A stretch of DNA of 64,000 bases from Gaiellasilicea sp963763755 (GTDB lineage Bacteria > Actinomycetota > Thermoleophilia > Gaiellales > Gaiellaceae), in the NCBI GenBank assembly GCA_963763755.1, contig CAVXQE010000012.1, positions 922,191 through 986,190 of the forward strand. Reading direction: 5' to 3'. The translations under genes were made by a program, and so were the position numbers. The notes below the pieces were generated by a model that saw only the letters and a program-made list of their open reading frames with translations, did no database searches and was not told where the DNA came from. Each line of letters opens with the position of its first letter. The first letter of the stretch is position 1. Below are positions 26,865 through 36,174 of the stretch, one piece after another.

Positions 26865-27707
26865 CTAGCGCTTCGCGGTCTTCCGGCGCGTCGTCGACTT
26901 CTTCCGGGCCGGCGGCCGCTTTGCCCGCACCGACCCGCGACCCTTCTTCGCGGCGTCGACAGATGCCTTCAGCGCGGCGAGCAGGTCGGTCGGCTCCTCC
27001 TCGGGCTCCGGCTCGGGGGCCGTGATCGTCTTCCCCTTCTGCTTCGCCCTGACGACCGCGAGGAGAGCCTTGCGGTAGGTGTCCTCGTACTTCTCGGGCT
27101 CGAACGTCCCCGTGAAGCGCTCGATCAGCGCGGTCGCGAGCTCGAGCTCCTCCTTCGGCACCTTGCGCTTGCCGGGAGCCAGGTCCTTCGAGGGGCGGAT
27201 CTCGTCGTGGAAGAACATCTTCTCCAGCGCGATCACGCCGTCGCGCACGCGCAGGCAGCCGAGGTACTGCCGTTCGCGCATCACGTACTTGCCGATCGCG
27301 GCGAGGCCGGTGCGCTCCATTGCCTCGCGCATCAGCGCGTAGACCTTCTCGGCACCGTCCTGCGGCCCGAGGAAGTAGGTGCGGTCGAAGTAGATCGGAT
27401 CGATCTCGTCGTAGGGGACGAAGTCGGAGATGTCGATCGTCTTCACACCCTCGGCCTTCACCGAGTCGAAGTCCTCGTCAGTGAGGACGACGTGCTTGTC
27501 CTTGCTGGTTTCGAAGGCCTTCACGATCTCGTCCTCCGGGACGAGCTTCTCTTCCTTCTTGCAGAACTTCTGGTAGCCGATCCGACCGTTGTCGGGCTCG
27601 TGGATCAGGTGGAAATGCAGGTCTTTCTCCTCGATCGCGCTGTACATGCGCACGGGCACGTTCACGAGCCCGAACGAGATCGCACCGCTCCAGATCGCTC
27701 TCGGCAT
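26865..27707 (-). CDS. ku: Non-homologous end-joining protein Ku
   Basis: 280 aa from the ATG at 27707. The start MPRAIWSGAISFGLVNVPVRMYSA is the standard bacterial Ku beginning, so the longer upstream frame is rejected. The core contains FHLIHEPDNGRIGYQKFC, DFVPYDEIDPIYFDRTYFLGP and MFFHDEIRPSKD. The last 40 residues are a lysine/arginine-rich tail (AKRPPARKKSTTRRKTAKR) typical of actinobacterial Ku and thought to aid DNA threading. It binds double-strand ends as a homodimer and recruits LigD; no ligD is in the window. Confidence 0.95.
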   Translation of the reverse strand: MPRAIWSGAISFGLVNVPVRMYSAIEEKDLHFHLIHEPDNGRIGYQKFCKKEEKLVPEDEIVKAFETSKDKHVVLTDEDFDSVKAEGVKTIDISDFVPYDEIDPIYFDRTYFLGPQDGAEKVYALMREAMERTGLAAIGKYVMRERQYLGCLRVRDGVIALEKMFFHDEIRPSKDLAPGKRKVPKEELELATALIERFTGTFEPEKYEDTYRKALLAVVRAKQKGKTITAPEPEPEEEPTDLLAALKASVDAAKKGRGSVRAKRPPARKKSTTRRKTAKR

Positions 27708-27792
27708 GTGAAGACAACGGGGGAACGATCGTTTTGGTTTCGGTGCGAAGGCGTCACACACCCGTTGCGGATCGCTCCGTAGCGTCCGCGGC

Positions 27793-28074
27793 ATGAAGAA
27801 CGGAGACACCCGAGCCGCGTCGACAGCGGCGACGCCGTGGGGCAACGCAACATTGCTCGAGGAGCTGAAGCTGCCGCAGCAGGCAGGCGACAAGCGCTTC
27901 GCCTCCTTGGTGCAGCTGCTCGAGACCGGCAAGGGTGAGCGGCTCGTGCGTTTCGCCTATGCCACAGACGGCGTCGTCCGGCGCGGACCCGTGACGTTGC
28001 GGGTCAAGGATCTCGAGCGGCTTCGCACGGCGCTCGCGAAACACCCCGGGCTCGAGGAAGCGCTGCGACTGTGA
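27793..28074 (+). CDS. Small hypothetical protein divergent from ku
   Basis: 93 aa, ATG start. Sequence PWGNATLLEELKLPQQAGDKRFASLVQLLE then GERLVRFAYATDGVVRRGPVTLRVKDLERLRTALAKHPGLEEAL looks like a folded soluble alpha/beta protein. I recognise no family. The 85-base divergent gap to ku contains the palindrome AACGATCGTT (27724-27733). Its end faces purQ. Confidence 0.6.
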   Translation: MKNGDTRAASTAATPWGNATLLEELKLPQQAGDKRFASLVQLLETGKGERLVRFAYATDGVVRRGPVTLRVKDLERLRTALAKHPGLEEALRL

Positions 28075-28091
28075 AGCGGCACGGCCCTCGG

Positions 28092-28787
28092 TCAGGCAGT
28101 CGCGAACGTGCGCTCGCGCGCGGCGTCGACGAGCGCGTCCAGCAGCAGGGCGCCGTCGCCGGAGCCCAGCAGCGTGTCCACCGCGTGCTCGGGATGCGGC
28201 ATCAGACCGAAGACGTTTCGCTCCTCGTTGCACACGCCCGCCACATCGCCCACCGAGCCGTTGCAGTCCTCCGCATAGCGCAGGACCAGCTGGCCCGACG
28301 CCTCCAGCTCGCGGTAGAGCTCCTCGTCCGCGTACCAGTTCCCCTCCCCGTTCTTCACCGGGATCGTCAGCTCCTGTCCTGGCTCGCAGCGGCTGGTGAA
28401 GAGCGTGTCAGTGCGCTCGACACGCAGGCGCACGTCGCGGCAGATGAACTCGAGATCGCGGTTGCGGCGCAGCACGCCGGGCAGCATCCCGGCCTCACAG
28501 AGGATCTGAAACCCGTTGCAGATGCCGAGCACGGGACCGCCCGCGTCCGCGAACCGTCGCACCGCGTCGAGCACCGGCGCGAAGCGGGCGATCGCGCCGC
28601 AGCGCAGGTAGTCGCCGTACGAGAAGCCGCCCGGAAGCACCACGGCCTCGGTGCCGCGGGGGAGCTCCGGCTCGGCGTGCCAGACGAGCAGCGGGTCGGC
28701 ACCGAGCGCGCCGAGCGCCCAGGCGGCGTCCCGGTCGTCGTTCGAGCCGGGGAAGACGAGCACCGCGATCCGCGGCCTGATGCTCAC
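28092..28787 (-). CDS. purQ: Phosphoribosylformylglycinamidine synthase glutaminase subunit PurQ
   Basis: 231 aa from the GTG at 28787, whose first bases overlap the purS stop (GTGA). Class I glutamine amidotransferase: start RPRIAVLVFPGSNDDRDAAWAL, LPGGFSYGDYLRCGAIA, nucleophile cysteine in GICNGFQIL, His-Glu pair in LMPHPEHAVD. It supplies ammonia to PurL. In most related genomes purL follows directly; here the next gene is on the other strand and purL lies about 24.6 kb away. Confidence 0.95.
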   Translation of the reverse strand: MSIRPRIAVLVFPGSNDDRDAAWALGALGADPLLVWHAEPELPRGTEAVVLPGGFSYGDYLRCGAIARFAPVLDAVRRFADAGGPVLGICNGFQILCEAGMLPGVLRRNRDLEFICRDVRLRVERTDTLFTSRCEPGQELTIPVKNGEGNWYADEELYRELEASGQLVLRYAEDCNGSVGDVAGVCNEERNVFGLMPHPEHAVDTLLGSGDGALLLDALVDAARERTFATA

Positions 28788-29026
28788 GCCTCCGGCACCT
28801 CGATCTCGAAGCTCTCGATCAGCGGGTTGGCGAGGAGCTCCTGGCACATCCGCTCGACAGCGGCCTTCGCCTCGTGCGAAGTCGCCGCGTCGACCTCGAG
28901 ATCGACGAGCCGGCCGACGCGCGCTCCTCCCACCGAGAAGCCGAGCTTGCGCAACGACCCCTGCACCGCCTCACCCTGCGGGTCGAGGATTCCTTCCTTC
29001 GGCCTGACGAGAACGGTGACCCTCAC
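28784..29026 (-). CDS. purS: Phosphoribosylformylglycinamidine synthase subunit PurS
   Basis: 80 aa, GTG start overlapping the purC stop (GTGA). Sequence MRVTVLVRPKEGILDPQGEAVQGSLRKLGF, VDLEVDA and a closing NPLIESFEIEV match the small PurS subunit, which bridges PurL and PurQ for ammonia transfer. Confidence 0.95.
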   Translation of the reverse strand: MRVTVLVRPKEGILDPQGEAVQGSLRKLGFSVGGARVGRLVDLEVDAATSHEAKAAVERMCQELLANPLIESFEIEVPEA

Positions 29027-29886
29027 CCGAGCACCACCTGCGGGTCGGCGACGTAGTCGTCGAACGCAAGCGCCGTCAACAACTCGAACGCCTCGACGTA
29101 ACGGGCGCGTGTGCCGGCGACGACGTCCGCCGGAACCTCGGGGCCCGGGTACGTCTTGTCCCAGCCCAGGCTCTCGGTGTAGTCGCGCACGTACTGCTTG
29201 TCGTACGACGGCTGCGGGCCGCCAGGTGCGTAGTCGGCCGCGGGCCAGAAGCGGGACGAGTCCGGCGTCAGCGCCTCGTCTCCGAGCACGAGCGTGCCGT
29301 CGTGGTCGACCCCGAGCTCGAACTTCGTGTCGGCGAGGATGATTCCGCGCGCCTCGGCATGTGCGGCCCCGAAGCGGTAGAGCGCGAGCGCGACCGCTTC
29401 CACCTCGGCCCAGCGCTCGGCGCCGACCAGGTCGGCCGCAGCACGCCCGTCGATGTTCTCGTCGTGGCCGGACTGGGCCTTCGTCGCGGGCGTGACGATC
29501 GGCTCGGGCAGGCGGTCGGATTCGCGCAGACCTTGCGGCAGTTGATGGCCGCAGACGGCACCGGTCCTCGAGTAGTCCTTCCACCCGGAGCCCGACAGGT
29601 AGCCGCGGACGACGATCTCGACCGGAAGCATCTCGAGGCGGCGGCATTCGAGTGATCGACCGTCGTTGCGGAGCGCGAGCAGGTGATTCGGGACGATGCC
29701 CTGCGTCCGCGCGAACCAGAACGCCGACAGGCCGGTGAGCACCCGCCCCTTGTCGGGGACCTCGGTTGGGAGGACCACGTCGAACACCGAGATCCGATCG
29801 GAGGCGACGAGCAGCAGGCGCTCGTCGTCGAGGGCGTACAGCTCGCGCACCTTGCCGCTGCCGAGATGGATCGCGGCCTCAGGCAT
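29023..29886 (-). CDS. purC: SAICAR synthetase PurC
   Basis: 287 aa from the ATG at 29886. Joins aspartate to CAIR using ATP. Landmarks are HLGSGKVRELYALDDERLLLVASDRISVFDVVL, VVRGYLSGSGWKDY, ATKAQSGHDENID, ADTKFELG and LGDEALTPDSSRFWPA. It overlaps purB by eight bases upstream and purS downstream. Confidence 0.96.
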   Translation of the reverse strand: MPEAAIHLGSGKVRELYALDDERLLLVASDRISVFDVVLPTEVPDKGRVLTGLSAFWFARTQGIVPNHLLALRNDGRSLECRRLEMLPVEIVVRGYLSGSGWKDYSRTGAVCGHQLPQGLRESDRLPEPIVTPATKAQSGHDENIDGRAAADLVGAERWAEVEAVALALYRFGAAHAEARGIILADTKFELGVDHDGTLVLGDEALTPDSSRFWPAADYAPGGPQPSYDKQYVRDYTESLGWDKTYPGPEVPADVVAGTRARYVEAFELLTALAFDDYVADPQVVLG

Positions 29887-31189
29887 GGACCTGCTCCCGG
29901 CTGAGCGCACGAAGCCGGTCGAAGACGACCTCGACATGGCGTGTGTAGGCGCCGAGGTCGAACACGGCGTCGAGGTCGACGCGCCCGGCGATCTCGGCAT
30001 CGGCGCGTACGAGCTCCGGGAAGTCCAGACCCTCGTCCCAGGCGCGCATCGCGTGGCGCTGCACGAGCCGGTACGCGTCGTCGCGAGAGAGGCGGGCCTC
30101 GACGAGTGCGAGCAGCAGGCGCTGGCTGAAGTACAGACGATGGCTCGCGTCGACGTTTTCGCGCATGCGCTCGGCTCGGACGACGAGTCCTTCCATCAGC
30201 CACGCGAACCGGTCGAGCATGTAGTCGACGGCGAGGAACGCGTCGGGCAGCACGATCCGCTCGGCCGAGGAGTGTGAGATGTCCCGCTCGTGCCAGAGCG
30301 CGACGTTCTCGAGTCCGACGACCGCGGCTGCCCGAACAACGCGCGCCAGGCCGCAAATCCGCTCGGAGATGATCGGGTTCCGCTTGTGCGGCATCGCCGA
30401 CGATCCCTTCTGACCGCTTCCGAAGGGCTCCTCGACCTCCCGCACCTCGGTCCGGGCGAGATGTCTGATCTCGAGCGCGAACCGCTCGAGAGACGTTGCG
30501 AGGAGCGCGAGCGCGTTCAGCACCTCGGCGTGGCGGTCGCGCTGAAGGATCTGCGTCGAGCTCGGCGCGGGCTCGAGCCCGAGTCGCTCGCAGGCGACCC
30601 GCTCGACCTCGGGCTCTGCCGCAGAGTAGGTGCCGACAGCGCCCGAGAGCTTGCCGACCCTCATCCCTTCCAGCGCGCGCGCCACCCGAGTGCGATCACG
30701 CTCGAGCGCGAAGGCCCAGCCCGCGAGCTTGAGACCGAAGGTCGTCGGCTCGGCGTGGACACCGTGGGTGCGGCCGATCGTCAGGGTCTCGCGATGCTCC
30801 TCGGCGCGTCCCACGACGGCGGCGAACGCTCGGTCGATCCCGGCCAGGATCAGTGTGCCGGCCTCGCGGATCTGAAGCGCGAGGGCGGTGTCGAGGACGT
30901 CCGACGACGTCAGCCCGTAGTGGAACCAGCGCCCCTCCTCGCCGAGACCCTCGGCGACCGCGTCCACGAAGGCGGCGACGTCGTGGTGCGTCCGCGCCTC
31001 GATCTCGGCCACGCGCTCCGGCGTCGGAGCGACCGCCCGCTCGCGAATCGTGTCGATCGCCTCGCGCGGCACGACGCCGGTCTCCGCCCAGCCCTCCAGC
31101 GCGGCGAGCTCGACCTCCAGCCAGCGCGCCAGCCTCGCCTCGTCCGACCAGATCGCCGACATGGCCGGGCGGGAGTAGCGCGAAATCAC
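29879..31189 (-). CDS. purB: Adenylosuccinate lyase PurB
   Basis: 436 aa, GTG start giving MISRYSRPAMSAIWSDEARLARWLEVELAALE. Acts twice in purine synthesis (SAICAR and adenylosuccinate cleavage). Landmarks are GLTSSDVLDTALALQ, the catalytic His region GRTHGVHAEPTTFGLK and the signature loop GSSAMPHKRNPI with its catalytic serine. Confidence 0.96.
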   Translation of the reverse strand: MISRYSRPAMSAIWSDEARLARWLEVELAALEGWAETGVVPREAIDTIRERAVAPTPERVAEIEARTHHDVAAFVDAVAEGLGEEGRWFHYGLTSSDVLDTALALQIREAGTLILAGIDRAFAAVVGRAEEHRETLTIGRTHGVHAEPTTFGLKLAGWAFALERDRTRVARALEGMRVGKLSGAVGTYSAAEPEVERVACERLGLEPAPSSTQILQRDRHAEVLNALALLATSLERFALEIRHLARTEVREVEEPFGSGQKGSSAMPHKRNPIISERICGLARVVRAAAVVGLENVALWHERDISHSSAERIVLPDAFLAVDYMLDRFAWLMEGLVVRAERMRENVDASHRLYFSQRLLLALVEARLSRDDAYRLVQRHAMRAWDEGLDFPELVRADAEIAGRVDLDAVFDLGAYTRHVEVVFDRLRALSREQVHA

Positions 31190-31219
31190 CTGAGCGAGTC
31201 TACCGCCCGCTCCGGAAGC

Positions 31220-32440
31220 TCAGCCCCTGGCCCCGGACGCTGTGAGAGCGATGTCGCCGCGGTACCGTGCCCCGGCGAACGTGATCCGCTCGCAGCCGGC
31301 GTACGCGCGGTCGCGCGCCTCGCCGATGGTCGCCCCGGTGCCGGTGACGCCGAGAATCCGCCCTCCGTTCGTCACCAGCCGGTCGCCGTACAACGCGGTG
31401 CCGGCGTGGAAGACGAGGGCACCCGCCGCCTCCGCCTCCTCGATCCCCTCGATCGCCGAGCCGCTGTCGGAGCTCTCCGGGTACTGGCCGCCGGCGAGCA
31501 CGACGGTCACCGCAGCGTCGTCGGAGGCGGTGAGCTCGACGCCCTCGAGCTCGCCCCCCGCAGCCGCGGCGAGCGCGCCGAGGAAATCGCCTTCCAGACG
31601 GGGCAGGATCGACTGAGTCTCGGGGTCGCCGAAGCGACAGTTGAACTCGAGCACCTTCGGTCCGTCCGGCGTCAGCATCAGCCCGGCGAAGAGCACGCCG
31701 ACGAAGGGCGCGCCGCGCCTCGCGAGCTCCTCGACGACCGGCTTGTGGATCTGCTCGACGAGCTCCGCGACCTCGCCGGCGCCCATGCCCGGCACCGGGG
31801 AGAAAGAGCCCATGCCGCCGGTGTTGGGCCCGGTGTCGCCCTCGCCGATCCGCTTGAAGTCCTGCGCCGGCGCCAGCGGCACCACGCCGCGCCCGTCGGC
31901 CAGCGCGAAGACGGACACCTCCTCGCCCACGAGCAGCTCCTCGATCACGATCGGGCCCGGGAAGGCGGCGGCCGCGCGCAGACCCTCGTCGAGCTGTTCC
32001 ACCGTCTCGCAGACGAAGACGCCTTTCCCCGCCGCCAGCCCGTCGACCTTGACCACGCACGGCGGGCGAGCGACGGCGAGCGTCTCGGCCGTCGGAACGC
32101 CTGCCGCAGCCAGGACGGCCTTCGCGAAGCTCTTCGAGCCCTCGATTCGCGCGGCCGCGCGGCCGGGGCCGAAGACGGCGACCCCGTTCCGGCGCAGGAC
32201 GTCGGCGACACCGGCGACGAGAGGCGCCTCCGGGCCGACCACGACGAGATCGACGTCCAGGCTGCGCGCGAGGCCGAGCAGGCTCTCGCCGTCCTCGGCC
32301 CGCACCGGGTGACAGTCGCCGAGCCGCGCGATCCCGGGGTTGCCGGGAGCAGCATGGAGCGAGCCGAGGCCCGGTGCCTGCGCGAGCTTCCATGCGAGCG
32401 CGTGCTCGCGCCCGCCCGACCCGACCAGGAGCACCTTCAC
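31220..32440 (-). CDS. purD: Phosphoribosylamine-glycine ligase PurD
   Basis: 406 aa, ATG start (MKVLLVGSGGREHALAWKLAQ). ATP-grasp enzyme making GAR. Landmarks are VGPEAPLVAGVADVL, SKSFAKAVLAAAGVPT, VVKVDGLAAGKGVFV, IGEGDTGPNTGGMGSFSPVP and the metal site LEFNCRFGDPETQ. First gene of the minus-strand purD-purB-purC-purS-purQ run; 30 bases separate it from purB. Confidence 0.96.
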   Translation of the reverse strand: MKVLLVGSGGREHALAWKLAQAPGLGSLHAAPGNPGIARLGDCHPVRAEDGESLLGLARSLDVDLVVVGPEAPLVAGVADVLRRNGVAVFGPGRAAARIEGSKSFAKAVLAAAGVPTAETLAVARPPCVVKVDGLAAGKGVFVCETVEQLDEGLRAAAAFPGPIVIEELLVGEEVSVFALADGRGVVPLAPAQDFKRIGEGDTGPNTGGMGSFSPVPGMGAGEVAELVEQIHKPVVEELARRGAPFVGVLFAGLMLTPDGPKVLEFNCRFGDPETQSILPRLEGDFLGALAAAAGGELEGVELTASDDAAVTVVLAGGQYPESSDSGSAIEGIEEAEAAGALVFHAGTALYGDRLVTNGGRILGVTGTGATIGEARDRAYAGCERITFAGARYRGDIALTASGARG

Positions 32441-32476
32441 GGCGGCCGAGTCTACTCCCCGCGAAGTACGGCAGCC

Positions 32477-33846
32477 CTAGGCGGGCACGGCGGCGACCCG
32501 GGCGAGCGCCTCGACCACGTCCGGGTCGAACTGCGACCCCGCGCACCGGCGGAGCTCCTCGAGCGCCTCCTCGGCGGAGCGCCCGGCGCGGTAGGGACGG
32601 TCGGTCGTGATCGCGCTGTACGCATCGCAGCAGCAGACGATCCGCGCGACAAGCGGGATTTCGTCGCCGACGAGCCCGTCGGGGTAGCCGCCGCCGCCGA
32701 AACGCTCATGGCAGGAGCGGACGAGGCTGCCCACGTTCCCGAGCACGCCGCCGACCCGGTCGAGCATCTCCTCGCCGACGACCGTATGCGTCTCGACGAT
32801 CGCACGCTCCTCGGGGGTGAGCGGACCCGGCTTGTTGATGATCTCGTTCGGGATCCGGATCTTGCCGACGTCGTGCAACAGCGCCACGAACTCCGTGTCG
32901 CGGCGGCCGCGTGAGTCGAGCCCGAGCTGCTCGGCGACGGCGATCGAGAGTGAGACGACATCGCGGCTGTGCGAGCCCGTGTACGCATCGTCTGCCTCGA
33001 CGACGTCTCCCAGCAGGAGCGCGGTGCCGCGATACGCATGACTGAGCTCGAGGGCGTGATCGACACGGGCTGCGCCGCTCGCGCGCGAAGGTGCGCAGGA
33101 GACCGACGAGCGGGAGCACGAGCAGGAAGGCAGGCAGCATGATCGACGGCCGCGAGCGCGGCCAGCAGCCCGATCGGGGCGAGGGTCGCATCCACCCCCC
33201 ACGCGACGGACAGGTCGCGGATGAAGAGGCGGGGCGAGATTCCGAGCGCGATGCGCGCGTGCATCGTGGCGATCGCAAAGTCGACGGCGAACTGGGCGGC
33301 GAGCGCCGCGAGCAGCACGAGCATCGCCGCGTCGCCCGGTGCGGGAGCGCCGGCCGCGACGAGGACGAGCACGGGGCCGAGCGAATAGCAGGCCTCGCCC
33401 AGCCGGCCCAGCACCCGCTCGAGCCGGATCCTGCCTTCGACGAGCTCGAGGACGTTCCCGAGCATCACGCCCGCAGCCACGCACAGCGGCACGAGCTCGA
33501 GCGGGAGGAGGAAGAGCAGCGGCACGAAGACGAGTTGCGTCGCCGGAGCGAGTCCCGGCCCGACCTCGAACTCGACGTTGTAGGCGAGCGCGTAGGCGCC
33601 GACGAGCATCGCCACGACGAGCGGCGAGACGGCGATCCCCGAGTCGTAGAACCAGAAGAGCGGGAGCGCGACCGCCAGGAAGATGCCGCCGGTGAGCATG
33701 CTCGCCCACAGCCCCCGGCTGCCGAGGCGCTGGTCACGCCGGGCGCGGCCGTCCTCGATCGGCTGATCGCGGGCAGGGTCGAGATCGACCCCGGGACGGG
33801 TCGATGGCTCAGCAGACCAGGCTTCGGTTCCCGCCGCGGTGCTCAC
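32477..33846 (-). CDS. Membrane HD-GYP protein (c-di-GMP phosphodiesterase type), two frameshifts
   Basis: The N-terminal half (about 230 aa) is membrane-embedded with seven or so helices (GGIFLAVALPLFWFYDSGIAVSPLVVAML, LVFVPLLFLLPLELVPLCVAAGVMLG). Near 33143 and again near 33080 the frame moves by one base; between them is MLPAFLLVLPLVGLLRTFARER. The C-terminal HD-GYP domain is complete: the HD pair in LLHDVGKIRIP, VGEEMLDRVGG, the diagnostic H-E-R-F-x-G-x-G-Y-P-D-G-L and CCCDAYSAITTDRPYRAGRS. Predicted to hydrolyse c-di-GMP. No partner cyclase is in the window. Confidence 0.82.
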
Positions 33847-33996
33847 GTCCGAGTATCGGAGGCCTCTGGGGCCGCACGGTCACTCGATCGGGGGATTGAT
33901 CCTAGACCCGCCCTCACCCAGAAGGGGCATGCCCGAGTACGCGGACACCTACAGACACTGAGACGACTGCGGTTCGGACAAGGGAGAAAGCGGACG

Positions 33997-34650
33997 ATGA
34001 ACGTTGCGGCGATTTCACGGAAGAGCGCTCGGAACCTGCTGGCGCTGTTCACGGCGCTCGTTGCGGTGGCTGCTGTCTCGGCTTCGCCGGCGGCAGCAGC
34101 GGACGGATCGCTGCTCGGCTGCGACTACCAGCCGGTTCATCCGTTCATGCGCTTCCTCGACCCGCTCCCCTACTCGCTCCTGCCGGGCGGCGACTTCGAG
34201 TCGGGCGCCCAGGGCTGGAGCCTCTCGGGCGGCGCGCGCGTCGTCAGCGGCAACGAGTCCTCCTTCGTGACCTCCGCCCAGGATTCACATTCGCTGCTGC
34301 TGCCTGCAGGGAGCTCGGCCACGAGCCCGCCGATGTGCATGGGTCTCGTACTGCCGATCGTCCGCTACTTCTCGACCGGCGGCGCCGCGCTCTCGTACCT
34401 GCGAGTCGAGGCCGTCTACACGGATGCTTCCGGGCGCCAGCGCTCGCTCGATCTTCTTCCCCCGGGACTGCCGACGAAGTCGTGGTCACCGGGCCCGCCT
34501 GCGCTGCAGCTGATGGGCACGGTGAACGCCCTGACGCTGAACGGGCTCACGTCCGAGATGGCGCTTCGCTTCACGCCGAAAGGGCTCCTCTTCGGAAGCG
34601 GCACGTGGCAGGTCGACGACATCTACGTCGATCCCTGGAAGGTGATCTAG
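33997..34650 (+). CDS. Secreted protein of unknown function
   Basis: 217 aa, ATG with AAGGGAG upstream. Signal peptide ends at ASPAAAADG. The mature part (FMRFLDPLPYSLLPGGDFESGAQGWSLSGGARVVSGNESSFV, and GTWQVDDIYVDPWK at the end) has the layout of a carbohydrate-binding-module-like beta-sandwich, inferred from GGDFESGAQGWS and the closing VDDIYVD. Close paralogues are common in soil actinobacteria. Role unknown. Confidence 0.7.
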   Translation: MNVAAISRKSARNLLALFTALVAVAAVSASPAAAADGSLLGCDYQPVHPFMRFLDPLPYSLLPGGDFESGAQGWSLSGGARVVSGNESSFVTSAQDSHSLLLPAGSSATSPPMCMGLVLPIVRYFSTGGAALSYLRVEAVYTDASGRQRSLDLLPPGLPTKSWSPGPPALQLMGTVNALTLNGLTSEMALRFTPKGLLFGSGTWQVDDIYVDPWKVI

Positions 34651-34657
34651 CCCAGAG

Positions 34658-35932
34658 TCACGCCGCTGCGAGCACCTGCTCGCGTGCGGCTCCCGTCCCG
34701 ACGAGCCGGACCGGCACGTCGAGGGCGAGCTCGACGAGTTGCACGTAGGCGCGGGCCGCCTCGGGCAGGTCGTCGATGGTGACGCAGTCGTCGAGCGGCT
34801 CGCCCCAGCCCGGAACGGTCTCCATCACCGGCTCGGCATGGTGGAAGTCGCTCTGGTGGGCCGGAAAGTTCGGAGTCTCCGTCCCGTCGGGCAGCCGGTA
34901 GCGGACGCACACCTGGAGCTCGTCGAAGGCGGAGAGCACGTCGAGCTTCGTCAAGGCGAGCGACGTGATCCCGTTCAGCCGGACGGCGTAGCGGAGCGCG
35001 ACGAGATCCAGCCAACCCGGCCGGCGGTCCCGACCGGTGACCGTGCCGAACTCCTGCCCGAGCTCGCGAACCTGGTCGCCGATCTCCGTCTCCATCTCAC
35101 TCGGGAAGGGCCCGGCGCCGACACGGGTGACGTACGCCTTCGAGACGCCGAGCACCTCGTCGATGCGCGTCGGCCCGATCCCGATCCCGGTTGCGGCCGC
35201 GCCGGCGATCGGGTTCGACGAGGTGACGAAGGGATAGGTGCCGTGATCGAGGTCGAGCAGCGTCCCCTGCGCGCCCTCGAGCAGGACACGCTTGCCGGCG
35301 CGGATCGCGTCGTCGACGAGGAGTGACGTGTCGGCGACGTACGGGCGAAGGCGCTGCGCAAAGGCCTCGTAGCGCGAGGCGACATCCTCGAGCTCGAACG
35401 GCTCGTGCTCGTAGACGCGAACGAGCCAGACGTTCTTCTCGGCGAGTGCGGTCTCGATCTTCTGGCGCAGGATCTTCGGGTCGAGCAGGTCCTGGACACG
35501 GATCCCGATGCGTGCCGCCTTGTCGGCATACGCGGGGCCGATCCCGCGCCGCGTCGTCCCGATCTGGAGCTTGCCGAGCCGCTTCTCGCTCGCGCCGTCG
35601 ATCGCGATGTGCCACGGCATGATCAGGTGCGCGTTGCCCGAGATCTTGAGCGGGTCGGCGCTGATCCCACGCGCCTCCAGATCGTCGATCTCGCCGAGCA
35701 GCACCTCCGGATCGACGACGCAGCCGGCGCCGAGGACGCTGACCTTGCCGGAGAGGATCCCCGACGGGAGCTGACGGAACTTGAACGTCTCGCCGTCGAC
35801 GATCACGGTGTGCCCGGCGTTCGGCCCACCCTGGTAGCGGCAGACGACGTCCGACTCCTGCGCAAGCAGGTCGACGATCTTGCCCTTGCCTTCGTCGCCC
35901 CACTGCGCACCGACGATGACGGTGGCAGGCAC
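34658..35932 (-). CDS. purA: Adenylosuccinate synthetase PurA
   Basis: 424 aa, ATG start. GTP-dependent joining of aspartate to IMP, first step to AMP. Landmarks are VGAQWGDEGKGKIVDLL, GGPNAGHTV, RRGIGPAYADKAAR, GAQGTLLDLDHGTYPFVTSSN and TGRDRRPGWLDLVALRYA. Lies downstream of dnaB and a small zinc-ribbon gene on the same strand. Confidence 0.96.
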   Translation of the reverse strand: MPATVIVGAQWGDEGKGKIVDLLAQESDVVCRYQGGPNAGHTVIVDGETFKFRQLPSGILSGKVSVLGAGCVVDPEVLLGEIDDLEARGISADPLKISGNAHLIMPWHIAIDGASEKRLGKLQIGTTRRGIGPAYADKAARIGIRVQDLLDPKILRQKIETALAEKNVWLVRVYEHEPFELEDVASRYEAFAQRLRPYVADTSLLVDDAIRAGKRVLLEGAQGTLLDLDHGTYPFVTSSNPIAGAAATGIGIGPTRIDEVLGVSKAYVTRVGAGPFPSEMETEIGDQVRELGQEFGTVTGRDRRPGWLDLVALRYAVRLNGITSLALTKLDVLSAFDELQVCVRYRLPDGTETPNFPAHQSDFHHAEPVMETVPGWGEPLDDCVTIDDLPEAARAYVQLVELALDVPVRLVGTGAAREQVLAAA

Positions 35933-35951
35933 GACCTGGAGTCTGCCCGAA

Positions 35952-36161
35952 CTAGACCGAGAGCACGCCGATGGGGTGGTGGTTGGCGCGCTCGACGCGG
36001 ATCTCGTGGCCCCGCACGCACGTGACGGCGGTGTGCTCGCGGTCGAGCTCGAGCCGTCCCTCCACCTGGGCGCCGAGGTAGCCGTGCTCGGCGGCGCACT
36101 CCTCGCAGACGACGGTGTACGACGTTGCTCGTGGTGAGAGCCAGATCGTCTGATCGATCAT
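35952..36161 (-). CDS. Small putative zinc-binding protein between dnaB and purA
   Basis: 69 aa, ATG with AAAGGGG ribosome site. The sequence contains C-E-E-C (TVVCEECAAEHGYLG) and C-V-R-G-H (VTCVRGHEIRVER), a possible four-ligand zinc site. It fits between dnaB (13-base gap) and purA (19-base gap), so it is part of that transcript. I recognise no named family. Confidence 0.7.
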   Translation of the reverse strand: MIDQTIWLSPRATSYTVVCEECAAEHGYLGAQVEGRLELDREHTAVTCVRGHEIRVERANHHPIGVLSV

Positions 36162-36174
36162 CGAATCCCCTTTC

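Noticed and set aside
28071..29342. 423-codon plus-strand frame opposite purQ/purS/purC
   Set aside because: The opposite strand carries three unmistakable overlapping purine genes; the plus-strand translation has no recognisable motif.
30290..32914. Very long plus-strand open frame (874 codons) opposite purB and purD
   Set aside because: Arginine- and aspartate-rich translation with no domain; a by-product of GC-rich codon bias in the real minus-strand genes. The same applies to frames opposite purF (89-1231), purL, dnaB, the KimA-like gene (15604-17628) and the composite frame 4862-7162.
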